Below, piece by piece: positions 55,536 through 64,000 of a DNA stretch of 64,000 nt (position 1 is the stretch's first letter; the number at the start of each line of letters is the position of its first letter). The position numbers were made by a program, and so were the translations under genes. Source of the DNA: DATAXI01 sp963756185 (GTDB taxonomy: Bacteria; Verrucomicrobiota; Verrucomicrobiia; Chthoniobacterales; Chthoniobacteraceae); assembly GCA_963756185.1 (NCBI GenBank), contig CAVWMS010000002.1, positions 124,001 through 188,000 of the forward strand. Reading direction: 5' to 3'. Below the pieces are notes generated by a model. That model saw only the letters and a list, made by a program, of their open reading frames with translations. It had not been told where the DNA came from and made no database searches.

Positions 55536-55934
55536 ATGAATCCGAAAGATTTTCACGACAAAATCGATCAGCAGCGCCTCATTGCCGCGCTGGCCGATGC
55601 CGAGCGCGCCACCGTCGGCAAGATTTACGTTTATGTCTCCCATCGTCACGTGACCGATGCCCTCGCCGGCGCGCAGCGGCGCTTCGAAAGACTCGGCCTC
55701 GCCCGCATCCACGACCATCGCGCATCGGTTCTCGTTTATCTTGTGCCGCGAACCCACAAATTCGCCATCGTCGGCGACACCGGCATTCACGAGAAATGCG
55801 GCGAGGCCTTCTGGGCGCAACTCGCCGATGCGCTCTCCGCGGACCTGAAATCCGGCGACGTCACCGCCGCCCTGCTCAACGTCATTTCCAAAATCAAAGC
55901 CGCGCTCGAAAGCCACTTCCCGAGGCGTCAGTAG
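55536..55934 (+). CDS. Second TPM-domain protein
   Basis: 132 residues. TPM-like domain without signal peptide or membrane helix: LADAERATVGKIYVYVSHRHV, VLVYLVPRTHKFAIVGDTGIHEKCG and SGDVTAALLNVISKIKAAL. It lies 3 bp after the first TPM gene, in the common lemA-TPM-TPM arrangement. Cytoplasmic location is likely. Confidence 0.82.
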   Translation: MNPKDFHDKIDQQRLIAALADAERATVGKIYVYVSHRHVTDALAGAQRRFERLGLARIHDHRASVLVYLVPRTHKFAIVGDTGIHEKCGEAFWAQLADALSADLKSGDVTAALLNVISKIKAALESHFPRRQ

Positions 55935-56659
55935 CGAAGGATCTTCCCCAGGAACCGGCGGCACGATTCCGAGCGCGGCGTGCTGAAGATCAGGCCCGGC
56001 GGGGCGCATTCGAGGATTTTGCCTTCATCGAGAAACGCAACCTGGTCCGCTGCCATGCGCGCAAAAGCCATCTCGTGCGTGACCAGCACCAGGTCCCGGC
56101 GTTCGCGCTTCAATTGCTCGATCATCTCGAGGACTTCCGCCGTCATCTCGGGATCGAGCGCCGAAGTCGGCTCGTCAAAGAGGAGCAGCCGCGGCTTGAT
56201 TGCCACGGCGCGCGCGATCGCCACGCGCTGCTTTTGGCCGCCGCTCAATTGCGCCGGCATCTTGTGCGCGTGCGCCTCGAGCTGAAACCGGTCGAGCGTC
56301 TCAATGGCCCGGGCTTGCGCCTGCGCGCGGCCCAGCCCGTGCACCTTCTCGAGGGGCAGCATGATGTTCTCGAGCGCGGAAAGATGCGGAAACAAGTTGT
56401 AGGCCTGAAACACGATGCCCACCCCGCGCCGGTGCTTGCGCAAGGCCTCCTCGTCGCGCGGCAGCGTTTCGCCGTCGATTACCACGCTCCCCGCATCGGC
56501 GGGCTCGAGCCCGGCGAGGATTCGCAGAAGCGTCGACTTTCCCCCGCCGCTTGGCCCGATGAGCACGAAGGCGTGCGTCTCCGGTAACTCGAGCGAAATG
56601 TCATCCAGCACCCGGTGCGATCCGAAGCTCTTTGTGATCCCGGCCAGCTCGAGTTTCAT
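55928..56659 (-). CDS. Polar amino acid-type ABC transporter ATPase
   Basis: 243 residues, GlnQ/HisP-like. Walker A is IGPSGGGKSTLL (about residues 33-44), the Q-loop region is VFQAYNLFPHLSALENIML, the signature is LSGGQKQRVAIARA, Walker B is LLLFDEPTSALDPE, and the H-loop is VLVTHEMAFA. The start overlaps the permease stop by 4 bp. The gene is convergent with the TPM gene, overlapping its last bases. No substrate-binding protein gene lies beside it. Confidence 0.88.
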   Translation of the reverse strand: MKLELAGITKSFGSHRVLDDISLELPETHAFVLIGPSGGGKSTLLRILAGLEPADAGSVVIDGETLPRDEEALRKHRRGVGIVFQAYNLFPHLSALENIMLPLEKVHGLGRAQAQARAIETLDRFQLEAHAHKMPAQLSGGQKQRVAIARAVAIKPRLLLFDEPTSALDPEMTAEVLEMIEQLKRERRDLVLVTHEMAFARMAADQVAFLDEGKILECAPPGLIFSTPRSESCRRFLGKILRY

Positions 56660-57411
56660 GTTTCAAACCGGGTGCGCCGTTCCAGCGAACGCGTCCAAAG
56701 AGAGATTGGCAGCGTCAAAAGCAGATAGCCGATCGCCAGCGGAACATAACTCTCGAAGTTACTGTAAGTCGATGAACTGGCATTCTGCGCGCTCAAAGTA
56801 AACTCACCGATCCCGATAATCGATAGAAGCGACGAATCCTTGATGAGCGAAGCGAATTGGCCCGCCAGCGGCGGCAGGATCTGCCGGATCGCCTGAGGGA
56901 AGATGACATAGCGATAAGTCTGCGCAGGGGTAAGCCCGATCGCCCGCGCGCTCTCGAGTTGCGATTGCCCGACGCTCTCGATGCCGGCGCGGACCATTTC
57001 CGAGATATAAGCGCCCGAAAAGGCCGACAGCGTCAGCACGCCGACCAGGTAGCGGTTCTCAATCCCAAACGCCGTCGCGACAACATAGAAGAAGATAAGA
57101 AGCTGCACCAGCAGCGGCGTGCCGCGAATCACCTCGACATAGATTCGCGCGAGATATTTGAGCAGGAGGAACCTGCTTCGGTGCAGCATCGCGAATACCA
57201 CGCCGATGAAACTGCTGACAACGAGGGAAATGGCGGAAAGCTCGATGGTCATCAGCCAGCCCCGCAGAAACATGCCGCGGTAACGCCAGACGCCGGCCCA
57301 ATTCCAGTGATAACCCACGGAGGCGAATGCAAAGGTGAAGAGCCCGGAGATCAACGCGAGCGCCAGCAGAAAACTGGCCGCCTTTCGCCAAAGGGGAGGC
57401 TCGGGATGCAT
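56656..57411 (-). CDS. Polar amino acid-type ABC transporter permease
   Basis: 251 residues, HisM/GlnP-like. Membrane helices at about 12-32, 50-75, 90-115 and 215-240 surround the conserved LFIFFYVVAT-type core region (VQLLIFFYVVATAFG) and the ATPase-docking EAA loop SARAIGLTPAQTYRYVIFPQAIRQILPP. The substrate is probably an amino acid, though the partner binding protein is missing here. Confidence 0.85.
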   Translation of the reverse strand: MHPEPPLWRKAASFLLALALISGLFTFAFASVGYHWNWAGVWRYRGMFLRGWLMTIELSAISLVVSSFIGVVFAMLHRSRFLLLKYLARIYVEVIRGTPLLVQLLIFFYVVATAFGIENRYLVGVLTLSAFSGAYISEMVRAGIESVGQSQLESARAIGLTPAQTYRYVIFPQAIRQILPPLAGQFASLIKDSSLLSIIGIGEFTLSAQNASSSTYSNFESYVPLAIGYLLLTLPISLWTRSLERRTRFET

Positions 57412-57488
57412 GTCGGCTTCATTGCTAATCCATTTTTGCCGATTGCAAAGTTCGTAGTCGCGCCGGACTACAATTCAATCGGCAACCG

Positions 57489-58598
57489 TCAGCCGATGAT
57501 CACGTCCACATCCTTCAAGTCCTGGATGAGCCGGTCGTGCAACGGCGGGCGGAGCCGCCACCATTTGCGCGAGCTGCCCGGACGCCCCACGACGAGATGC
57601 GTCAGCCCGTATTCCCGCGCGAAGGACTCGAGCGCGCTCGCGACGTCCTCGTTCTTGAGCACGATCACGGTGCCGCCCATTTTCTGGGCGATCTCGAGCG
57701 TATCGGTCACCCGGCGCTGGACTTCCGAGTCGATTTTCGCCGGCGCCTCTTTGGGCGTGCGCACGTAAACGGCAAACCATGGCGCGTTCAACTGCGCCGC
57801 CATCCGCGCCGTCTTGCGCAGCAGCGCGCCGGGGTCCGGCCCGCGCGAACTGATGGCCACGGCCACCAGCCCCAGCGCCGGCTGGTGGACCTCCTGCTCC
57901 GAACTGCCGCGCTGCTTCGAGTCGAGATATCGCGCGACCTCGGTCAGCGTCAGCTCGCGCAACCGGACCAGGTTTCGCTCGGTGAAAAAACCCGCCATCG
58001 CCCGCTGCACGCGATCGAGCGGGTAAATCTTGCCCGCCTGCAGCCGTTCGAGCAGGTCTTCCGCGGAGAGGTCCAGGTTCACCACCTGGTCGGCGCCGGC
58101 CACGATCTCGTCCGGGATGCGCTCCTTCACCCGGACGCCGGTGTTGCTCTCGACGATGTTATAGAGCGACTCGAGATGCTGAATGTTGACGGTGCTGATG
58201 ACATTGATGCCGGCGTTGAGCAGGTCCTCGACATCCTCGTAACGCTTGCGGTTCTTCGAGCCGGGCGCGTTCGTGTGCGCGAGTTCGTCCACCAGCGCCA
58301 CCGTCGGTTTGCGCGCCAGCACCGCGTCCACGTCCATTTCGGTGAGCTTGATGCCGTGGTACTCGCTCACGCGCGCCGGAATGACTTCCAGGTCCCTGAT
58401 TTGCGCCGTCGTGTCAGGCCGCTCGTGCGGCTCGACATAGCCTATCACCGCGTCCACGCCCCGGCTCTTGAGCCGGTTCCCCTCGACCAGCATCTGGTAA
58501 GTCTTCCCAACACCCGGCGATGCCCCGAGATAGACCTTCAGCTTCCCCCGCTGCTGCCGGCGGATAATCTGGAGAAACTCGTCGGAGCGGTCGGCCAT
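57489..58598 (-). CDS. kdpD: KdpD N-terminal (sensor/Usp) protein lacking histidine kinase
   Basis: 369 residues. Matches the cytoplasmic N-terminal part of the KdpD sensor: Walker A LGASPGVGKTY (about 24-34), Walker B VALVDELAHTNAPG (Asp 104, Glu 105), NVISTVNIQHLESL and ERIPDEIVAGADQVV. A universal-stress-like domain (LVAVAISSRGPDPGALLRKT through HLVVGRPGSSRKWWRL) follows. The protein stops there, with no membrane helices or kinase domain. Short KdpD forms are known from cyanobacteria. It lies downstream of kdpC on the same strand. Confidence 0.88.
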   Translation of the reverse strand: MADRSDEFLQIIRRQQRGKLKVYLGASPGVGKTYQMLVEGNRLKSRGVDAVIGYVEPHERPDTTAQIRDLEVIPARVSEYHGIKLTEMDVDAVLARKPTVALVDELAHTNAPGSKNRKRYEDVEDLLNAGINVISTVNIQHLESLYNIVESNTGVRVKERIPDEIVAGADQVVNLDLSAEDLLERLQAGKIYPLDRVQRAMAGFFTERNLVRLRELTLTEVARYLDSKQRGSSEQEVHQPALGLVAVAISSRGPDPGALLRKTARMAAQLNAPWFAVYVRTPKEAPAKIDSEVQRRVTDTLEIAQKMGGTVIVLKNEDVASALESFAREYGLTHLVVGRPGSSRKWWRLRPPLHDRLIQDLKDVDVIIG

Positions 58599-58678
58599 TA
58601 GTGGAAGGCGTTTGGAATTCGAAACTCAAAGGTCGAATTCCCATTTTTGTTGGTTGAAGATTGCACTCGGCACATTAA

Positions 58679-58746
58679 ACCACGGATTACGCGGATGTAC
58701 ACGGATTTGGCCTGACGCCATCCGTGCAACCCGGGTAATCCGTGGT
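58679..58746. repeat. Nested inverted repeat between kdpC and kdpD
   Basis: Outer arms ACCACGGATTAC (58679-58690) and GTAATCCGTGGT (58735-58746) match perfectly over 12 bp. Inner arms CACGGAT (58700-58706) and ATCCGTG (58720-58726) match over 7 bp. This CCACGGATTAC style resembles dispersed repeats seen in many bacteria. It may act as an intra-operon hairpin. Confidence 0.75.
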
Positions 58747-58771
58747 CTTATCCTGTTACTAAGAGAGCTGC

Positions 58772-59356
58772 CTATATCTTCCCGTCGAGGGCAAGGTTCA
58801 GCTTGAGAACATTTACCCGCGGGTCGCCAAAGACGCCAAAGTCGCGGCCTTCGGTGTACTTCTGGACAAGGGCGGTAACGGCATCGAGAGACATTTTGCG
58901 GGTCTTCGCGACGCGCGGAGCCTGTAACATCGCGTTCTTGACGCTGATGTCGGGATCGAGGCCGCTGCCGGAGGAGGTGACGGCATCGGCGGGGACAAGG
59001 GCGTCGGCGGCGAGTCCGTTCTGCGTGCGGTATGCAGTCACGGCGGCAGCGATGGAATCGTGGAGCTTCTGCGAGGTCGGGCCGAGGTTGGTGGCGCCGG
59101 AATTGGAGGCGTCATAGCCCGTGCCGGCGGCGGAGGGCCGGGAGTTGAAGTATTGGTTGTCGGAGAAAGCCTGGCCGATCATTGCCGAGCCATAGATCGT
59201 GCCATCCTTGCCGGTAATGAGGCTGCCATTGGCCTGGTAACGAAAGAGGGTCTGGCCAATGGCCCAAACGACGAGGGGATAGATGACGCAGAGCATCACG
59301 ACACCGATGATGGTAACTACGATGGTATGCCTGATATCCGAGATGATGTTTTTCAT
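58772..59356 (-). CDS. kdpC: Potassium-transporting ATPase C subunit
   Basis: 194 residues. One N-terminal membrane helix (IVVTIIGVVMLCVIYPLVVWAIGQ) then GSLITGKDGTIYGSAMIGQAFSD, YFNSRPSAAGTGYDAS, SSGSGLDPDISVKNAMLQAPRVAK and FGVFGDPRVNVLKLNLAL, all KdpC signatures. It stabilises ATP binding by KdpB. Confidence 0.93.
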   Translation of the reverse strand: MKNIISDIRHTIVVTIIGVVMLCVIYPLVVWAIGQTLFRYQANGSLITGKDGTIYGSAMIGQAFSDNQYFNSRPSAAGTGYDASNSGATNLGPTSQKLHDSIAAAVTAYRTQNGLAADALVPADAVTSSGSGLDPDISVKNAMLQAPRVAKTRKMSLDAVTALVQKYTEGRDFGVFGDPRVNVLKLNLALDGKI

Positions 59357-59484
59357 GGAGTTAGTGTGGTTGAGAGTGGGGCCGCCGCCCCGGCGGCGCC
59401 TCTTTTGTTTACCTGTATGTCCAATTGAGGCAATGCATGGAGGCGGGCGCAGGGCGGGGCAAAGTGGTTCAGTGTTTGTGGATC

Positions 59485-61506
<2,022 letters not shown>

Positions 61507-61543
61507 TTTGACTTATCTAGGTTAGCGGTTACGGGTCGGTTGG

Positions 61544-63394
61544 TTAGAACAGTTTGCCTGCGAGCATCAGGAAGTGCTCGACAACGGGGCCGAGCGCGAG
61601 GACCGGCAGGAAGTTGAGAGCGCCGACGAGGACGACGACACCGATCAACGAAATGACGAACGTCGCGGAGTGAACGGGGAAGCTGCCGGGGCCCGGCGGC
61701 GACACCTTCTTCTTTACCAGCGAGCCGGCGATGGCGAGGCATGGGATGAGCATGCCGAAGCGCCCGAAGAGGATCGCCATGCCGAGGGCGGTGTTGTATC
61801 CCGGCGCGTTCGCGTTGAGGCCGGCGAAGGCGCTGCCGTTGTTGCCGGCAGCCTCGCTGAAGGCGTAAACGATTTCCGTCAGGCCGTGGGGCCCGTTGTT
61901 ATTGGTGCCATTGTTCGGGATGCTGGCGTGAGTGACGGGATCGGTCGTGGGCGGACCCCAGTTACTTACCGCGCCCCAGGCAGAGAAGCCGAGGATGATG
62001 GCGGCAAAGATGAGCAGATAGAAGCTGGCCATCTTGACCTCGTAGGACTGGACCTTCTTGCCGAGATACTCCGGCGTTCGTCCAATCATGAGGCCGGCAA
62101 TGAAGACAGTGACGGCGATATAGACCAGGATGCCGTAAAGGCCCGCGCCGACGCCGCCAAAGACCACCTCACCCAACTCGATATTGAAGATGGGAACGAG
62201 GCCGGCGATTGGGGTGAAGCTATCGTGCATGGAATTGACGGCGCCGCAGCCGGTGTCCGTGGTGGACGAGGCAAAGAGTGCGGAATTGAAGATGCCGAAG
62301 CGAACTTCCTTGCCCTCCATGTTTCCATCGGCGGGATCGACGCCGAGCGCGTGGTGGATCGGGTTGCCAGCCGCCTCAAAATGCCAGCATACGAGGACCG
62401 CGGGCAGAAACATCGCAAACATGGCGATCCAAACGGCCCAGCCGTGCTTCTTATTGCCCACGGCGAGGCCAAGGTAGTAAACCATGCCGGAGGCGATGGA
62501 AATGAAGTAAATCATCTGGAAGAAGTTGCAGAACGGCGTGCCATTCTCGAAAGGATGCGCGGCGTTGACATTCATGTAACCACCGCCGTTGGTGCCGAGC
62601 ATCTTGATCGAGAGCTGCGAGGCGACGGGACCCTCGGCAATGGTCTGGGTATCGACCGTCTGATTGACCATCACCGGCTGACCCTTGGCATCCACCACCG
62701 GGTTATTGTTGGCGTCCGTCTTTTGCACCTGGGTCGTGAACGGATCGAGGAACTTCACCTGATCGTACGGCTTGAAGTTCTGCGGGGTGCCCGTGGCAAG
62801 AAAGACCATGGCGCCGCAGAGGGATATGGGAAGGAGCAGATAGTAAACCGACCGGGTGAGATCGACCCAGAAGTTGCCCAGGAAAGTAGTCTCGCGCCGG
62901 GCGATGCCGCGAACGAAGACCGCGGCGACGCAGAGGCCGACGGCCGGCGAAAAGAAATTCTGGATGACCAGCGCGACCATCTGGGAAAGGTAGGACATCG
63001 TGCTCTCGCCGCCGTAGGCCTGCCAGTTGGTGTTGGTCAGGAAGCTGGCGGCGGTGTTGAAGGCCAGGTCCGGCGTGCAGGCGACCATCTTCTGCGGATT
63101 CAGGAGCGTCTGGAACGGCAGCTTGTCCTGCAAGCGAAGGATCGCGTAAGTGAAGAGCATCGTCAGCACGCTGAAGATGAGCAGGGAGACGCCGTAGGCG
63201 CGCCAGTTCTGCTCCTTCTTCGGGTTGACGCCCGCGATCCAGTAAGTCAAACGCTCGAAAGGTTTGATGACGGGATCGAGGAAGGTCTTGCCATCGGCGT
63301 CCAGGACGGCATGCAAGTAATGTCCAAGCGGTTTGGTCACCGCCAAAAGGACGGCGATGTAAATGAAGAGTTGAATCCAGCCGGAAGCGTTCAT
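61544..63394 (-). CDS. kdpA: Potassium-transporting ATPase A subunit
   Basis: 616 residues, the channel-like potassium-binding subunit, with about 10 membrane helices. TNTNWQAYGGESTMSYLSQM is the first selectivity-filter region and LGTNGGGYMNVNAAHPFENGTPF the second. STTDTGCGAVNSMHDSFTPI and FSEAAGNNGSAFAG follow as the third and fourth. It is slightly longer than E. coli KdpA (557) because of an inserted loop (VKFLDPFTTQVQKTDANNNP). Confidence 0.96.
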   Translation of the reverse strand: MNASGWIQLFIYIAVLLAVTKPLGHYLHAVLDADGKTFLDPVIKPFERLTYWIAGVNPKKEQNWRAYGVSLLIFSVLTMLFTYAILRLQDKLPFQTLLNPQKMVACTPDLAFNTAASFLTNTNWQAYGGESTMSYLSQMVALVIQNFFSPAVGLCVAAVFVRGIARRETTFLGNFWVDLTRSVYYLLLPISLCGAMVFLATGTPQNFKPYDQVKFLDPFTTQVQKTDANNNPVVDAKGQPVMVNQTVDTQTIAEGPVASQLSIKMLGTNGGGYMNVNAAHPFENGTPFCNFFQMIYFISIASGMVYYLGLAVGNKKHGWAVWIAMFAMFLPAVLVCWHFEAAGNPIHHALGVDPADGNMEGKEVRFGIFNSALFASSTTDTGCGAVNSMHDSFTPIAGLVPIFNIELGEVVFGGVGAGLYGILVYIAVTVFIAGLMIGRTPEYLGKKVQSYEVKMASFYLLIFAAIILGFSAWGAVSNWGPPTTDPVTHASIPNNGTNNNGPHGLTEIVYAFSEAAGNNGSAFAGLNANAPGYNTALGMAILFGRFGMLIPCLAIAGSLVKKKVSPPGPGSFPVHSATFVISLIGVVVLVGALNFLPVLALGPVVEHFLMLAGKLF

Positions 63395-63424
63395 GAAAGT
63401 CGGGTGTGGGTTAAGTTGGAGCGG

Positions 63425-63508
63425 TTAGAATTTCTCCGGGCGAATAATCGTGAACATCAGATATGCGATCAGGAGAAGTGAGATAATTCCTACAATGATG
63501 TCGGTCAT
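63425..63508 (-). CDS. kdpF: KdpF small membrane peptide
   Basis: 27 residues, a single membrane helix starting MTDIIVGIISLLLIAYLM and ending in RPEKF, typical of KdpF, which stabilises the Kdp complex. It lies 30 bp upstream of kdpA. Confidence 0.85.
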   Translation of the reverse strand: MTDIIVGIISLLLIAYLMFTIIRPEKF

Positions 63509-63528
63509 GGTATGTTATCGGTTGATGG

Positions 63529-63615
63529 TTAGACTTTCTCGCAAATCCAGAGGAAGAGGAACATAAGTGCGAAGAAGCCGAGGGTTAAGGCGACGTATAG
63601 GATGTCTGGATTCAT
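63529..63615 (-). CDS. Small membrane peptide upstream of kdpF
   Basis: 28 residues, starting MNPDILYVALTLGFFAL, single membrane helix, ending WICEKV. It is 20 bp upstream of kdpF on the same strand. Similar short peptides precede kdp operons in some other phyla. Function unknown. Confidence 0.6.
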   Translation of the reverse strand: MNPDILYVALTLGFFALMFLFLWICEKV

Positions 63616-63645
63616 GGTTGTGCGGTTTGGAGTCAGTGGTTCTCT

Positions 63646-64000
63646 TTAATGGTTCTCGAGGTTGAACGGCTCCTGGCTGGAGCCGAAGTGGAACAGCTCG
63701 TAAATGCGGCGCATGTTCGACTGCGCCGGCTCAAAGTCTTTGTTCACCTTGATCGCGCGCCCGTAGTAGCGGCGCGCCTGGTCGTACTCCTCGCGCATCT
63801 CGAACATCACTCCCGCCAGGTTGAGCGCCTGCGGCGAATCGGGGTTGATCTCGAGGGCGCTGACGAGGTTCCGCCGCGCGGCCGGGAAGTCGCGCAGGTT
63901 GATCGCCCGCTTCGCGCAGCGCAGAAAGTAATCGAAATCATGCGGCTCGGGCGATTTCCGCTCATCGACCGCATGCCGCACCAGGATGTCCTTTACGATG
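63646..64000 (-). CDS. TPR-containing protein, 5' end outside window
   Basis: The frame is open to the window edge, so the start is not seen. About 110 residues are visible. At least two tetratricopeptide repeats can be read (AKRAINLRDFPAARRNLVSAL, then NLAGVMFEMREEYDQARRYYGRAI). The upstream residues (IVKDILVRHAVDERKS) look like a linker, so it could be the tail of a response regulator serving the kdp operon, but that is a guess. Confidence 0.55.
   Translation of the reverse strand, partial: IVKDILVRHAVDERKSPEPHDFDYFLRCAKRAINLRDFPAARRNLVSALEINPDSPQALNLAGVMFEMREEYDQARRYYGRAIKVNKDFEPAQSNMRRIYELFHFGSSQEPFNLENH

Noticed and set aside
61574..63481. 635-codon open frame on the plus strand
   Set aside because: Antisense to kdpA with no recognisable domain.
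63616..63645. Cyclic di-AMP riboswitch ahead of the kdp genes
   Set aside because: The gap is far too short for the known aptamer.

Overview
The window is a high-GC, gene-dense chromosomal segment from a Gram-negative-type bacterium. Several signs point to Verrucomicrobiota, but this is inference from gene style and not proven: no rRNA or tRNA gene is visible to anchor it. The signs are LPS-type heptose genes, short heptanucleotide repeats of the form (TTCGAAT)n at gene borders, many GTG/TTG starts and very tight 4-bp gene overlaps. Several stretches (about 1.7-10 kb, 24.7-27.6 kb, 39-40.5 kb, 46.2 kb, 49 kb) carry many small frame breaks, almost all equivalent to one extra base. In each case the protein continues in another frame with conserved motifs intact. 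I treat these as probable sequence or assembly errors and annotate the whole genes.

Region 1 (1-22.6 kb) is a cell-surface polysaccharide/glycolipid locus, nearly all on the + strand. It starts with a flippase-like membrane protein and a polytopic protein, with an L-2-hydroxyglutarate oxidase-like gene on the opposite strand. A chain of mostly overlapping genes follows: GmhA-like isomerase, HldE-like nucleotidyltransferase, HldE-like kinase, two NAD-epimerases, a split transketolase, a HAD phosphatase and an APH-type kinase. Together they could make an activated heptose from pentose-phosphate intermediates. Next come a methyltransferase, a zinc-type dehydrogenase, a third epimerase, a WbuC cupin fused to an RmlD-like reductase, a GT2 glycosyltransferase, a tandem pair of small membrane proteins with winged-helix-like tails, a second flippase-like protein, and two polytopic GT-C-like proteins.

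Region 2 (22.7-32.8 kb) is housekeeping: a secreted protein of unknown function, an N-acetylmuramoyl-L-alanine amidase, NAD(P)HX repair (NnrD/E), SppA peptidase, a CPBP protease, ThiL, TsaE, TsaB, a YebC regulator, RibD and a GspF-like protein. Region 3 (32.8-41.5 kb) is stress-related. It has two Hsp20 genes with a strong Shine-Dalgarno and inverted repeats upstream, a GH95-like glycosidase, and a minus-strand run STAS - SpoIIE-type phosphatase - grpE - dnaJ - rsmE.

Region 4 (41.5-48.7 kb) holds an MBL-fold hydrolase, a Fic protein, galactokinase, CysE, a cysteine desulfurase, an SprT-like protein and a secreted protein. Region 5 (48.8-53.8 kb) is alpha-glucan/trehalose metabolism: a GH57 branching enzyme and a trehalose synthase-maltokinase fusion. 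Region 6 (54-57.4 kb) has LemA, two TPM-domain proteins and an amino-acid-type ABC permease/ATPase. Region 7 (57.5-64 kb) is a kdpFABC potassium-pump operon with a KdpD that stops before the kinase domain, an extra 28-residue membrane peptide, and a partial TPR protein at the window end.

The only intergenic gaps above 150 bp are 4368-4566, 25965-26132, 32804-33013, 34011-34144, 45851-46010, 53815-54084 and 58599-58771. None exceeds 300 bp. What they hold is described in the features.
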